From NCBI GenBank assembly GCA_949282265.1, contig CASDOZ010000013.1:25756-89755 (forward strand): a DNA stretch of 64,000 bases. The letters are read 5' to 3'. Shown one piece after another: positions 7,627-15,825 of the stretch. The notes below the pieces were generated by a model. The model searched no databases and was not told the origin of the DNA. It saw only the letters and a program-made list of their open reading frames with translations. Numbering within the stretch: the first letter of the stretch is position 1; each line of letters begins with the position of its first letter. Source of the stretch: an uncultured Bacteroidales bacterium (lineage in GTDB: Bacteria > Bacteroidota > Bacteroidia > Bacteroidales > Paludibacteraceae). A program made the position numbers and the translations under genes.

Positions 7627-8505
7627 TCAGAATGGCAAGTCGTAACCTTGTGTGTTATCTTCACATACCATATTTGAAATATGGCTGTTGTTGATAGTTG
7701 CAATGTCCTTTATCTTATTGCGGAATAGTACGAAAGTAGTTGTATTTTCAATTTCTTTTTTTCTATCCCTGCTGATGTTCAGATATTCTTCCTCTTTGTC
7801 AATTCCTAAAAAACGTCTTCCAAGCAGATTGGCGGCAATGCCTGTGGTGCTGCTGCCAGTAAAAGGGTCGAGAATCCAGGCGCTACTGTGGGTCGATGCT
7901 AAAATGATACGCGACAATACGGCCAAAGGTTTTTGTGTGGGATGTTTCCCACACGATTTTTCCCAACGGGCAATGGCGGGCAAATGCCATACGTCTGTCA
8001 TTTGCTTGTTGTCGTTGATTTTTTTCATAATGTCATAGTTGTAACAATGCGGAATCTTGGCAGACTTGCGTGCCCAAATGATAAATTCCGTTGAATGTGT
8101 GAAATAGCGGCATGAGATGTTGGGCGGCGGATTTGTTTTTGCCCATGTTATTACATTCAGAATCTTGAAACCCTGTCCCGTCAGAATGTTAGCAATGGAA
8201 AATATATTATGGTATGTGCCGCTAATCCATATTGTGCCGTTTTCTTTGAGTTTTTGTCTGCATTCGCTTATCCATTCCCGATTGAAAGTGTCCATGTATT
8301 CCGGTGTGCTTCCTTTGTCCCAATCTCCTTTATCAACGCAAACCACTTTGCCACTTTGTACGCTTATGCCTCCATTGCTTAAGAAATAGGGTGGATCGGC
8401 AAATATCATGTCGAATTTGAAATTGAATTGTTTCAGCAGTTCGATGCAATCACCGTGGAGCACTGTGAAAGCGCGGTCAGGAGAACGGAAGAACGGGGTA
8501 ATCAT
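7627..8505 (-). CDS. DpnA-like DNA adenine methyltransferase (beta class) of a GATC R-M system
   Basis: A 292-residue DNA methyltransferase. The catalytic DPPY is at residues 37-40 (MIFADPPYFLSNGG) and the SAM-binding DPFTGSST at 213-220, the beta-class order. HNIYS/HNIFS-like, SCRYFTHSTE and GKHPTQKP segments closely resemble DpnA, the second methylase of the DpnII system, which recognises GATC and can also methylate single-stranded DNA. It is the third gene of a leftward operon, 3 bp after the nuclease stop. Its likely role is to protect host, and possibly incoming single-stranded, DNA; single-strand activity is inferred from the family. The gene is more AT-rich than the core genes around it, consistent with transfer of the operon. 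Confidence 0.9.
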   Translation of the reverse strand: MITPFFRSPDRAFTVLHGDCIELLKQFNFKFDMIFADPPYFLSNGGISVQSGKVVCVDKGDWDKGSTPEYMDTFNREWISECRQKLKENGTIWISGTYHNIFSIANILTGQGFKILNVITWAKTNPPPNISCRYFTHSTEFIIWARKSAKIPHCYNYDIMKKINDNKQMTDVWHLPAIARWEKSCGKHPTQKPLAVLSRIILASTHSSAWILDPFTGSSTTGIAANLLGRRFLGIDKEEEYLNISRDRKKEIENTTTFVLFRNKIKDIATINNSHISNMVCEDNTQGYDLPF

Positions 8506-8508
8506 TTT

Positions 8509-9207
8509 TTATTTTATAGATGACAAATCTATTTGAGGGATAATAGCGGTATTTGTATAATTTTTTTTGTAATAGAATGCACGTCGGCGTGCCATTATGG
8601 TTCCTCCTTTCCCATCGGGCGCATAAGTTTTATCTTGATTGTTTGCTCCTTTTGTTTTTGGTTCAAGATATATTCCCATACTGCAAGATAACTGGTCGGC
8701 GCGTCCTTCGATGATGTATTTTTGAATGTCTTCCCAATCTTTTCTGAATATGCCATTTTGCACATCGGTCGGATGATCCAGAAAATAGTCGACAATTACA
8801 TAGTCATTCTGTTGGAGGGATTTCCCGTCTTTTTTAGCAAGATACGCTACCCAAAATGTCAAGTTTATCTTGTTTCTTAATTTTGCAGTTTCCCATGTTT
8901 CTTGAGAGACTTCCATATAATTAATCATTTGAATGGCTGTAGGTTCTTTAGCCTTTATTTCTCCATTACGATTTTTTTGTAGAGGAAGAATTTTTATCTC
9001 ACATCCAATTTCGGGAATATCTGCTTCATCGCGATTATTGTTTTGGATGCCCAACAAGTTTTCAATAATAAGTCCCGATGCGCCTTTTAACATTTTGTCT
9101 CGTTCAATACCAAGCTCATTTTTAATCTGTCCTATTGTTTTTCCTTTTGAATTGCCTATTATCTTGAATAACGGCATCATATATTCAATAATTTTGCTGC
9201 TAATCAT
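8509..9207 (-). CDS. MutH/Sau3AI-like type II restriction endonuclease (probable GATC)
   Basis: A 232-residue nuclease. Residues 41-75 match the MutH/Sau3AI active site: E49 in GASGLIIENLLG, then D63, E70 and K72 in DIPEIGCEIKILP. The D-x6-E-x-K spacing and the upstream Glu are the same as in MutH, as recalled. Its length is close to MutH (about 230) and half of Sau3AI. MutH and Sau3AI both act at GATC, and both flanking genes are GATC-type methylases, so cleavage of unmethylated GATC is likely. It could in principle be a nicking repair enzyme, but its place between two methylases argues for restriction. Start ATG 9207 lies 1 bp after the Dam-like stop. Confidence 0.82.
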   Translation of the reverse strand: MISSKIIEYMMPLFKIIGNSKGKTIGQIKNELGIERDKMLKGASGLIIENLLGIQNNNRDEADIPEIGCEIKILPLQKNRNGEIKAKEPTAIQMINYMEVSQETWETAKLRNKINLTFWVAYLAKKDGKSLQQNDYVIVDYFLDHPTDVQNGIFRKDWEDIQKYIIEGRADQLSCSMGIYLEPKTKGANNQDKTYAPDGKGGTIMARRRAFYYKKNYTNTAIIPQIDLSSIK

Positions 9208-9208
9208 A

Positions 9209-10138
9209 TTAAACTAATAAGTAAGGTTTGTCTATTTCGTAATTTCTAATGAGCAGTTCAGATAATTTGCCTCTTTTTTCAGGATTGGCATTGACCATTC
9301 GAGTTGCCATTACTCTTAGAATACGATATTCCTTATATATGTTGTCAAAGAAATTGTCATTATTGTCTTTGCCTTTTACGTCTGAATTACTTAAAATGAA
9401 ATTGGCTTTACATTTTGTTATTTTATGGCAAAAGTTGCGTAACCGGATCTGCTCTTCATCATTAAATTCTTCTTTGGCATAAGAATTAAAAGAAGATGTT
9501 TTGCTTAAAGGTTTGTATGGAGGATCAAAATAAAATAAGCTATTAGGAGAAGCATAAATATCTGTTTTTTCAAAATCGCCACATAAAATTTCAACTCTTT
9601 GGAGAATTAAAGAATCGGCAAGAATCGTATCTGCATCGCAGATTTTGGGGTTGGAGTATTTGCCATGAGGAACATTGAAACATCCTCTTGAATTAACTCT
9701 ATATAAACCATTAAAACATGTCCTGTTTAAAAAAATGAATAAGGAAGCTATGTCTGTCTCTGATAAATTTTCTGTATTGTATATATCACGTTTTTCCAGG
9801 TAATAGATTTTCCTGTCTTCTTCTTTCAGTTGTATGTATTCATTCTGTAGTTTGTGTAATAGAGAAATAATTTGATTTGGCTGTTCTTTAACTACTCTAT
9901 ATGTAGTCATGAGCTGGGGATTGATGTCGTTTATAATAGCTTTTTTTATATTAGGATATTTTTGTAGTATCCAAAATAAAACAGCTCCTCCACCAACAAA
10001 TGGTTCGATGTAGGTCATTTCTTGTCCGTCTAATAGCTGGGAAGGTAAAGATTGTTCTATATCTTGTAGTAGTTGGGTTTTCCCTCCAGCCCATTTGACA
10101 AAGGGTTTTGCATTTCGTTTTGATATATAACAGCTCAT
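9209..10138 (-). CDS. Dam/DpnM-like DNA adenine methyltransferase (alpha class)
   Basis: A 309-residue N6-adenine methyltransferase. The SAM-binding motif WAGGK (16-20) and IEPFVGGGAV (44-53) precede the catalytic DPPY at 205-208, the alpha-class D12 order shared by Dam and DpnM. It should methylate double-stranded GATC and protect the chromosome from the nuclease encoded next. It is the first gene of the three-gene leftward operon, so the protecting enzyme is made first. A promoter-like TTTG/TACTTTTG pair (10170-10199 on the minus strand) lies just upstream. Confidence 0.92.
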   Translation of the reverse strand: MSCYISKRNAKPFVKWAGGKTQLLQDIEQSLPSQLLDGQEMTYIEPFVGGGAVLFWILQKYPNIKKAIINDINPQLMTTYRVVKEQPNQIISLLHKLQNEYIQLKEEDRKIYYLEKRDIYNTENLSETDIASLFIFLNRTCFNGLYRVNSRGCFNVPHGKYSNPKICDADTILADSLILQRVEILCGDFEKTDIYASPNSLFYFDPPYKPLSKTSSFNSYAKEEFNDEEQIRLRNFCHKITKCKANFILSNSDVKGKDNNDNFFDNIYKEYRILRVMATRMVNANPEKRGKLSELLIRNYEIDKPYLLV

Positions 10139-10169
10139 AGTTTAGTCATTGAACACTTTTACTTCGTTA

Positions 10170-10199
10170 CAAAAGTATTGATTTTATTGGAAATGCAAA
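10170..10199 (-). promoter_or_regulatory. Promoter of the GATC restriction-modification operon
   Basis: On the minus strand, TTTG (10196-10199) and TACTTTTG (10170-10177) are separated by 18 bp, close to the Bacteroidota -33/-7 arrangement, 31 bp before the Dam-like start. Confidence 0.55.
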
Positions 10200-10320
10200 A
10201 ACATAAGTCAGCGAATAAAAACTTTTTTTTGTTCAGTTTTTTGTTTTGCGGCAGTGTGTTCATGTGCATGATGAATCACGGAATTTGTGTACCTTTGCAT
10301 TTTGTTGATAAAAAAAATAG

Positions 10321-11244
10321 ATGTACATGCAAGGTATTGTTTTACGGGTGGTTGCCTGCCTGTGTTTTTGGGGAATTGGTTTGCTGGCCGCGGCGCAGCC
10401 TACTGTTTCGCTCCCAGTTCCCGAGAGTGTGGAGTTTTGCGGCCAGACCATCAATTTGTCGCGTTACGACATGCGTGAGCGTTTTGATCGCGAGCAGCTG
10501 GCTTTTATGTACATGCACTCTTCCAGTATCCAGTTGGTCAAGCGCGCTAACCGCTATTTTCCCATTATCGAGCCGATATTGAAACGAAACGGCATTCCTG
10601 ATGACTTGAAATATCTGGCGGTGATAGAAAGTAGCCTGAATCCACGTGCCGTATCGCCGGCCAAGGCGGCAGGATTGTGGCAGTTCATGGCCAAGACGGC
10701 GCAGCAGTACGGCTTGGAAGTGAACAGCGAAGTGGACGAACGCTATCACGTGGAGAAAGCCACCGTGGCGGCTTGCCAGTACCTGAAAGATGCGTATGCC
10801 CGTTTTGGCGACTGGCCGACCACTTGTGCGTCTTACAACGCGGGGCAGGCGCGCATCTCGACCGAACAGGACAGACAGCAGGTGCAAAGCTCGTTTGACA
10901 TGTTACTTGTAAGCGAGACGAGCCGTTACGTTTTCCGTATTCTGGCGGCCAAATTGTTCCTTGAAAATCCGTCGGCCTACAATTTCCATTTTAAGAAGGA
11001 GCATTTCTATCACACTGTGCGTACAAAGGATGTGGTGGTCAATACATCCGTCTCCGATTGGGCGGCGTGGGCCAAGGAACACGGCATAACTTATTCGCAA
11101 CTGAAGGATTTCAATCCATGGCTTGTATCGCGAAGCCTTGCCAATCCGCAGGGCAAGATATATACAGTCCGTGTGCCGTTGAAAGAAGATTTGCATTTCA
11201 ATATCCAGAAGGTGCATGTCCATAATGCAAATTGGCTGAAATAA
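10321..11244 (+). CDS. Lytic transglycosylase (SLT domain, MltD-like)
   Basis: A 307-residue secreted murein lytic transglycosylase. Residues 1-25 are a signal peptide ending LLAAAQ. The SLT core has the catalytic Glu at E103 in IESSLNPRAVSPAKAAGLWQ, followed by YHVEKATVAACQYLKD and SYNAGQ. The remaining 80 residues include DVVVNTSVSDWAAWAKEHG, a weak LysM-like segment, so substrate binding may be reduced compared with MltD, which carries clear LysM repeats. It cleaves the glycan strand of peptidoglycan in the periplasm. TACCTTTG at 10290-10297 is a likely -7 element. The exchanger gene follows after 14 bp. Confidence 0.88.
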   Translation: MYMQGIVLRVVACLCFWGIGLLAAAQPTVSLPVPESVEFCGQTINLSRYDMRERFDREQLAFMYMHSSSIQLVKRANRYFPIIEPILKRNGIPDDLKYLAVIESSLNPRAVSPAKAAGLWQFMAKTAQQYGLEVNSEVDERYHVEKATVAACQYLKDAYARFGDWPTTCASYNAGQARISTEQDRQQVQSSFDMLLVSETSRYVFRILAAKLFLENPSAYNFHFKKEHFYHTVRTKDVVVNTSVSDWAAWAKEHGITYSQLKDFNPWLVSRSLANPQGKIYTVRVPLKEDLHFNIQKVHVHNANWLK

Positions 11245-11258
11245 ACATTTTGAAGATT

Positions 11259-12188
11259 ATGTGGTTACAATTACTTTTGATAGTCGTAGGTTTTGTCTTC
11301 CTTATCGGCGGGGCCAATTATCTGGTTGATGGGGCTTCTGGGCTGGCCAAGCGTTACCGTGTGCCGGATTTGGTTATTGGTCTGACGGTCGTGGCGTTCG
11401 GTACTTCCGCACCGGAGATGGTTGTCAATATCGTTGCGGCCGTGCGTGGTGCGACGGATATAGCCCTGACCAATATCATAGGCAGCAATATCATTAATGT
11501 GCTGGTTATTTTGGGCTGGGCGGCTGCTCTCTATCCGATTCCGTCGCCCAAGAGTTCGCGCATGTTTGATATTCCGCTCAGTGCGTTGGCGGGTTTCATG
11601 CTGATATTTTTGTCATTGGGCCCGGATAAGGAAATCGGCCGTATGGATGGTGTTATCCTGTTGCTGGTGTTTGCCGTGTTCATGTATGTTACCGTACGTC
11701 GCGGCTTGGATGGCACGGATACGCCGGAAAATTTCAAGCCCATTAAAGTTTGGTTGGCCCTGTTGATGATAGTCGGCGGGTTGGTTGCACTGGTTTTCGG
11801 CGGGCAGCTTATTGTGAATGCTTCCACGGAGTTGGCGCATATGCTTGGCGTGCCGCAGTCCATTATCGGTTTGACCATAGTGGCCTTGGGTACATCGTTG
11901 CCAGAATTGGCTACTTCGGTCGTTGCCGCTTATAAAAAGAACACCGACATGGCACTGGGGAATGTTATCGGCAGCAATATTTTCAATGTGTTCTTTGTGT
12001 TGGGTATCAGTGCGGTTATTCATCCGTTGCCGGTTTATGCCAATATGTGGCAGGATGCGTTGCTTGCCGGCGGTTGCTGCTTGTTGGTGCTGTTGTTTGT
12101 TTCTACCAACAAAAAGCACCGTATCTTGCGTTCAGAAGGCATGCTTATGGTTTTGATTTATGTTTTGTATATCATTTTGCGGCTTTGA
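11259..12188 (+). CDS. Ca2+/cation antiporter (CaCA family, YrbG-like)
   Basis: A 309-residue inner-membrane exchanger with about ten hydrophobic segments. It has two alpha-repeats that form the ion path: FGTSAPEMVVNIVAA with NIIGSNIINVLV in the first half, and LGTSLPELATSVVAA with GNVIGSNIFNVFFVLG in the second. Such proteins exchange Na+ or H+ for Ca2+. I chose ATG 11259 because MWLQLLLIVVG is a typical first helix; an upstream in-frame start at 11232 would overlap the transglycosylase gene. It probably shares its transcript, ended by the hairpin at 12211-12238. Confidence 0.93.
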   Translation: MWLQLLLIVVGFVFLIGGANYLVDGASGLAKRYRVPDLVIGLTVVAFGTSAPEMVVNIVAAVRGATDIALTNIIGSNIINVLVILGWAAALYPIPSPKSSRMFDIPLSALAGFMLIFLSLGPDKEIGRMDGVILLLVFAVFMYVTVRRGLDGTDTPENFKPIKVWLALLMIVGGLVALVFGGQLIVNASTELAHMLGVPQSIIGLTIVALGTSLPELATSVVAAYKKNTDMALGNVIGSNIFNVFFVLGISAVIHPLPVYANMWQDALLAGGCCLLVLLFVSTNKKHRILRSEGMLMVLIYVLYIILRL

Positions 12189-12210
12189 GTTTTGCCGTTT
12201 CTTATAATAG

Positions 12211-12238
12211 GCCGGGGCGTTTTGTTCCGGCTTTTTTT
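12211..12238 (+). terminator. Rho-independent terminator
   Basis: GCCGG (12211-12215) pairs with CCGGC (12227-12231), followed by seven T's, after the exchanger gene. Confidence 0.75.
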
Positions 12239-12298
12239 GTTGTGTTGTGTAAGACTTTTGGTTTGCAGAGGTAAGAAAAAGGATATACATTGTACACA

Positions 12299-12332
12299 AA
12301 CCGGCCGGTTAGCAATGCTTAACCGGCCGGTT
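12299..12332 (-). terminator. Hairpin terminator of the GldJ-like gene
   Basis: A long stem AACCGGCCGGTTA with its complement encloses a short loop (12299-12332). Read leftward it follows the GldJ-like stop and is followed by T-rich sequence. Confidence 0.75.
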
Positions 12333-12360
12333 CTGATATAATTAAACTAACATTGGGGTT

Positions 12361-13875
12361 TTACATAACTGTTCTGTTTTCGCTGTTTTCATCGCCAGCC
12401 ATGCTCATGGCACAGCGGAATCCGATTGTGCTGCTACATTTGTCCTGATCCAAATAACGACGTGTGGATGGATTCAGCCAATAGATACGGTCCTTCCACG
12501 AACCGCCTTTGTATACGCGGGTCTTGTTGGTTATGTGCGGGGCCAAGACATCGGTCGGATCCTTGTATCCTGCTTCAATATTTGCCGAGTCAGCCAATGC
12601 GAACAGCGGATAATCTGTGTTGAGTACGGTCTCCGGGTCACCATCTTTATAGTCGCGCACATCGTCACCATAACGGATTTCAGCTTTGGCGCGTCCGAGG
12701 CTGTCTATCTCGCAAATCTGTTGGCCATTCTCGTTTTTGCTCAAAAGCGGAGTTTGATATTCGTTTCCACGGAAGGTGTTGTATTCTGCAGCATCGTCAA
12801 AAGTCGTGGTACGATATACATCGAGTACCCATTCGTTCACATTTCCAGCCATGTTATACAAACCGAAATCGTTCGGGAAGTAAGCGTTTACCGGTGCTGT
12901 GATAACAGCTCCATCGTTCAATGCGCCAGAGACACCCATCATGTCACCTTTGCCTCGTACGAAGTTGGCCTGCAATTGTCCAAACTGTTTTTTAGAAATG
13001 TTGCGTACGTGATAACCTGACCACGGATAGATTTTGCCTTCGGTTGTCAGACCATCTTGGCCGGCAACAGGTGCATATGCGGCAAATTCCCATTCGGCCT
13101 CTGTCGGCAGGCGGTAGTCTGCAAACAAAATACCGTCGGAACGTTTTACTTTACGCTCATTCCCTTTCAAGTCAGTCTTGGGCTTTTTGCCGACTGTCGG
13201 ATTATATGTTTCGTCGTATAAGTATTTGTTAGTGTTGAAAATGAAGTTCTTGGTAATGTCCTCGAAGTTTTCGTTGCTTTGCAGGCTCGAAAAATCGGGT
13301 GCAGCTATGATACCGGCTTTCACTAATGCCATTTCATTGACGCGGTCAGTACGCCATGCGCAGAAATCCATTGCCTGTTCCCAGGTTACGCCTACTACGG
13401 GATAGTTGCTGAATGCAGGATGTTCAAAGTAGTTTTGCAAATACGGTTCGTTGTATGCCAACTCTTCGCGCCAAACGGTTTGGTCTGGTTGGGCTTGTTC
13501 CACCAATTGGGGGGCAACTTTTCCGAAAACCAACTGCATCCAATGCAGATATTCGCGCCAGTTTAGGTTGGAAACTTCATATTTGTCCATGTAAAAGGAA
13601 CTGACCGTAATTGAACGTCTGTTATTGTCGCGCGGTGCGGTTATGTATTCACCTCTGGCACCGATGTTGAATTGGCCGCCCTGAATGGGAACCATGCCAA
13701 TGGGAATATCGCTTTTGAATTTGGGGTTTACCTCAAATCCGGTGGAATTTCCGTCATTATACCTCCAACCGGTCGTGTTGGATGAGGTTGGACTGATAGT
13801 GTTGTCCGGTTGCGAAGCACACGATGCTAACACAATGGTTGTTAATGCGAAAGCGAATTTCGTTACGTTCTTCAT
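12361..13875 (-). CDS. gldJ: GldJ/GldK-like lipoprotein with formylglycine-generating-enzyme fold
   Basis: A 504-residue lipoprotein: signal peptide with lipobox LASC in the first 20 residues, then an FGE-sulfatase (SUMF1) domain. Its markers are IPIGMVPIQGGQFNIG, FYMDKYEVSNLNWREYL, YPVVGVTWEQAMDFCAW, YRLPTEAEWEFAA, NMAGNVNEWVLDVY and KGGSWKD. In gliding Bacteroidota, GldJ and GldK are outer-membrane-associated lipoproteins of the motility and type IX secretion machinery; they keep the fold but not the enzyme activity. The pre-domain TTGWRYNDG fits GldJ better than GldK. I chose ATG 13875 because it starts the signal peptide. TAACTTTG (13900-13907, minus strand) is the likely -7 element. The exact paralogue is uncertain. 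Confidence 0.8.
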   Translation of the reverse strand: MKNVTKFAFALTTIVLASCASQPDNTISPTSSNTTGWRYNDGNSTGFEVNPKFKSDIPIGMVPIQGGQFNIGARGEYITAPRDNNRRSITVSSFYMDKYEVSNLNWREYLHWMQLVFGKVAPQLVEQAQPDQTVWREELAYNEPYLQNYFEHPAFSNYPVVGVTWEQAMDFCAWRTDRVNEMALVKAGIIAAPDFSSLQSNENFEDITKNFIFNTNKYLYDETYNPTVGKKPKTDLKGNERKVKRSDGILFADYRLPTEAEWEFAAYAPVAGQDGLTTEGKIYPWSGYHVRNISKKQFGQLQANFVRGKGDMMGVSGALNDGAVITAPVNAYFPNDFGLYNMAGNVNEWVLDVYRTTTFDDAAEYNTFRGNEYQTPLLSKNENGQQICEIDSLGRAKAEIRYGDDVRDYKDGDPETVLNTDYPLFALADSANIEAGYKDPTDVLAPHITNKTRVYKGGSWKDRIYWLNPSTRRYLDQDKCSSTIGFRCAMSMAGDENSENRTVM

Positions 13876-13899
13876 ATATGAATAAATGAATTTAGGGTG

Positions 13900-13907
13900 C
13901 AAAGTTA
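13900..13907 (-). promoter_or_regulatory. -7 promoter element of the GldJ-like gene
   Basis: CAAAGTTA on the plus strand reads TAACTTTG leftward, 24 bp before the ATG. Confidence 0.45.
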
Positions 13908-14030
13908 CATTTTTTTTGCGTATTCGGAATTATTCTGCTAAAAAAAACACTAATTTAAGCAAAAAAACATCTGTATAACTGATTTTGACCGGAAAAAGTA
14001 TGTGTTGGAGTTGTTTTTTTTTATTTTTTG

Positions 14031-14038
14031 TAACTTTG
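14031..14038 (+). promoter_or_regulatory. -7 promoter element of folP-cdaA
   Basis: TAACTTTG, with TTG at 14011-14013 at about the -33 distance, 19 bp before the folP ATG. Confidence 0.5.
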
Positions 14039-14057
14039 TCCCCTGATTTTGATTTTT

Positions 14058-14909
14058 ATGAGTGAATACAGCATCAACCTGAATGGAAAACTTGTATCGT
14101 TGGACCGTCCGGTCGTGATGGCAATTGTCAATATCACGCCGGATTCGTTTTATGAGTCGTGCAAAAGCGACAGGGAGATACTCCAAAAGGTGGAGAACGC
14201 GGTAGCGGAAGGCGCAACTATATTGGATGTGGGTGGATATTCAACCCGTCCGGATGCAGATGTCGTGCCCGAAGAAGAGGAAATCAGGCGGATTTCAGCC
14301 GCATTCACCATTATAAGGAAAGAATTTCCACGGTTGTTCCTGTCGGTGGATACATTCCGGGCGCGCGTGGCTGAAATTGCCGTAAAAGATTTTGGCGTGG
14401 CCATGGTGAATGATGTTTCCGGCGGCACATTGGATGATACTATGTTTGAAACTGTGGGCAGGCTGGGAGTGGCTTATGTGCTGATGCACATGCAGGGCAA
14501 TCCGCAAACAATGCAACAACACACGCATTATGAAAATTTGTTGGCGGAGATAATCGGCTTTTTCCAACAGCGTGTGGCGGCCCTGAAACAACTGGGCGTG
14601 AAAGACATTGTTCTTGATCCAGGTTTCGGTTTTGCGAAAACTTTGGAGCAGAATTATGAACTGTTGCAAAAAATGTCGTATTTGAAAGCTTTGCATTTGC
14701 CGGTCATGGCAGGTGTTTCCCGAAAATCGATGATTTACAGGTTGCTGGGGGGAACGCCGCAGGAAGCCTTGAACGGGACAACGGTGGCCAATACGCTGGC
14801 ATTGCTGAATGGTGCCGACCTTCTGCGCGTGCATGACGTGAAAGCGGCAATGGAAGCCATAAAAGTCGTTTGCGAAACACGGAAATATGATGTTACAACT
14901 GCAATTTAA
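14058..14909 (+). CDS. folP: Dihydropteroate synthase
   Basis: A 283-residue folate-pathway enzyme that joins p-aminobenzoate to the pterin diphosphate to give 7,8-dihydropteroate. The signature NITPDSF is at 25-31, DVGGYSTRP at 57-65, VNDVSGG in the middle, the pterin-binding DPGFGFAKT around 190-200 and GVSRKSM near 220. The fold is a complete TIM barrel of normal length. ATG 14058 is preferred over an upstream TTG at 14049. It is followed after 10 bp by the diadenylate cyclase gene, a pairing I know from other Bacteroidota. It is the target of sulfonamide drugs. Confidence 0.96.
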   Translation: MSEYSINLNGKLVSLDRPVVMAIVNITPDSFYESCKSDREILQKVENAVAEGATILDVGGYSTRPDADVVPEEEEIRRISAAFTIIRKEFPRLFLSVDTFRARVAEIAVKDFGVAMVNDVSGGTLDDTMFETVGRLGVAYVLMHMQGNPQTMQQHTHYENLLAEIIGFFQQRVAALKQLGVKDIVLDPGFGFAKTLEQNYELLQKMSYLKALHLPVMAGVSRKSMIYRLLGGTPQEALNGTTVANTLALLNGADLLRVHDVKAAMEAIKVVCETRKYDVTTAI

Positions 14910-14919
14910 TAAATAAATC

Positions 14920-15714
14920 ATGGGATTCCAGATTGTCAAAGATATTATTGATATTCTGCTCGTTGCCATTCTGTTGTACGAAACGTATAAGTTGCTGAAG
15001 AAATCGGGTGCGGCGAGTGTCTTTGTCGGTGTGTTCGCTTTTATTTTGGTGTGGTTTCTGGTGTCTCGCGTTTTTGAGATGCAATTGCTTGGCGGCTTGT
15101 TCGACAAGGTTATCAATGTCGGAGCTATTGCATTGATTGTCATATTCCAGGATGAAATCCGCATGTTTTTCTCCCGTATTGGCGATAATTGGCGGATGTT
15201 TGACATGTTCAAGCAATTGTCGAAAAAAGTGCGGGCCAAGAGCAAGCAACAGGAAGCCGACCAGTCAGTAGTGCAGATTGTGCTGGCTTGTAAGAATATG
15301 TCAAGGACCAAGACCGGTGCTTTGATTGTTTTTACCAGAAAGCAGGATTTGCAGCAATATGCCGTGTCCGGCGAACGGATAGACGCCATGATCAATTCGC
15401 GGCTGATTGAAAATATCTTCTTCAAAAACAGCCCGTTGCATGATGGTGCCTTGTTGATTGTGGGCGGCCGGCTGCATTCGGCTGCATGTATTTTGCCGAT
15501 CTCGAAAAAACAGAACATACCGAAACAGTTCGGCTTGCGGCACAGGGCTGCGCTTGGTATTGCGGAAAAAACAGATGCGATAGCCGTGGTTGTCTCGGAA
15601 GAAACCGGTAAAATATCTTATGTTATCGGCGATGAAGTCAAAACCGGAGTGAAGCCAGAAGAACTGGAGCAGATGCTTTCCGAGCAGTGGTATGATTACT
15701 GCCATGCAAACTGA
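14920..15714 (+). CDS. cdaA: Diadenylate cyclase (c-di-AMP synthase, CdaA type)
   Basis: A 264-residue membrane enzyme with three N-terminal hydrophobic helices (about 9-21, 31-49 and 63-77) and a cytoplasmic DAC domain. It has the two hallmark motifs, DGA at 175-177 (SPLHDGALLIVGGRLH) and RHR at 207-209 (GLRHRAALG). It condenses two ATP into c-di-AMP, a messenger controlling potassium and osmotic balance and cell-wall homeostasis. Membrane topology and length match CdaA/DacA rather than DisA. It is cotranscribed with folP. The potassium/proton antiporter at 52.8 kb is a type of protein often under c-di-AMP control, but no direct link is visible. Confidence 0.95.
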   Translation: MGFQIVKDIIDILLVAILLYETYKLLKKSGAASVFVGVFAFILVWFLVSRVFEMQLLGGLFDKVINVGAIALIVIFQDEIRMFFSRIGDNWRMFDMFKQLSKKVRAKSKQQEADQSVVQIVLACKNMSRTKTGALIVFTRKQDLQQYAVSGERIDAMINSRLIENIFFKNSPLHDGALLIVGGRLHSAACILPISKKQNIPKQFGLRHRAALGIAEKTDAIAVVVSEETGKISYVIGDEVKTGVKPEELEQMLSEQWYDYCHAN

Positions 15715-15789
15715 ACGTTCGTTTGCCATGCGGGAACAGACAGGATGGTTTCCTAGTAAATTCTGTTTTTACAACCGCAAGAAAAACGT

Positions 15790-15797
15790 TATTTTTG
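15790..15797 (+). promoter_or_regulatory. -7 promoter element of metG
   Basis: TATTTTTG, 28 bp before the metG ATG, with T-rich sequence near -33. Confidence 0.45.
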
Positions 15798-15825
15798 CAA
15801 ACTGAAAATTTTAGACCAACCAGAT

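Noticed and set aside
12361-13875. Reading the FGE-fold lipoprotein as the sulfatase-maturing enzyme for the two sulfatases
   Set aside because: It is a lipoprotein with GldJ-like leader sequence and is far from the sulfatases; GldJ/GldK members keep the fold without the activity.
14295-15518. 407-codon open frame on the minus strand
   Set aside because: It spans parts of folP and cdaA in antisense; both sense genes have complete motifs.
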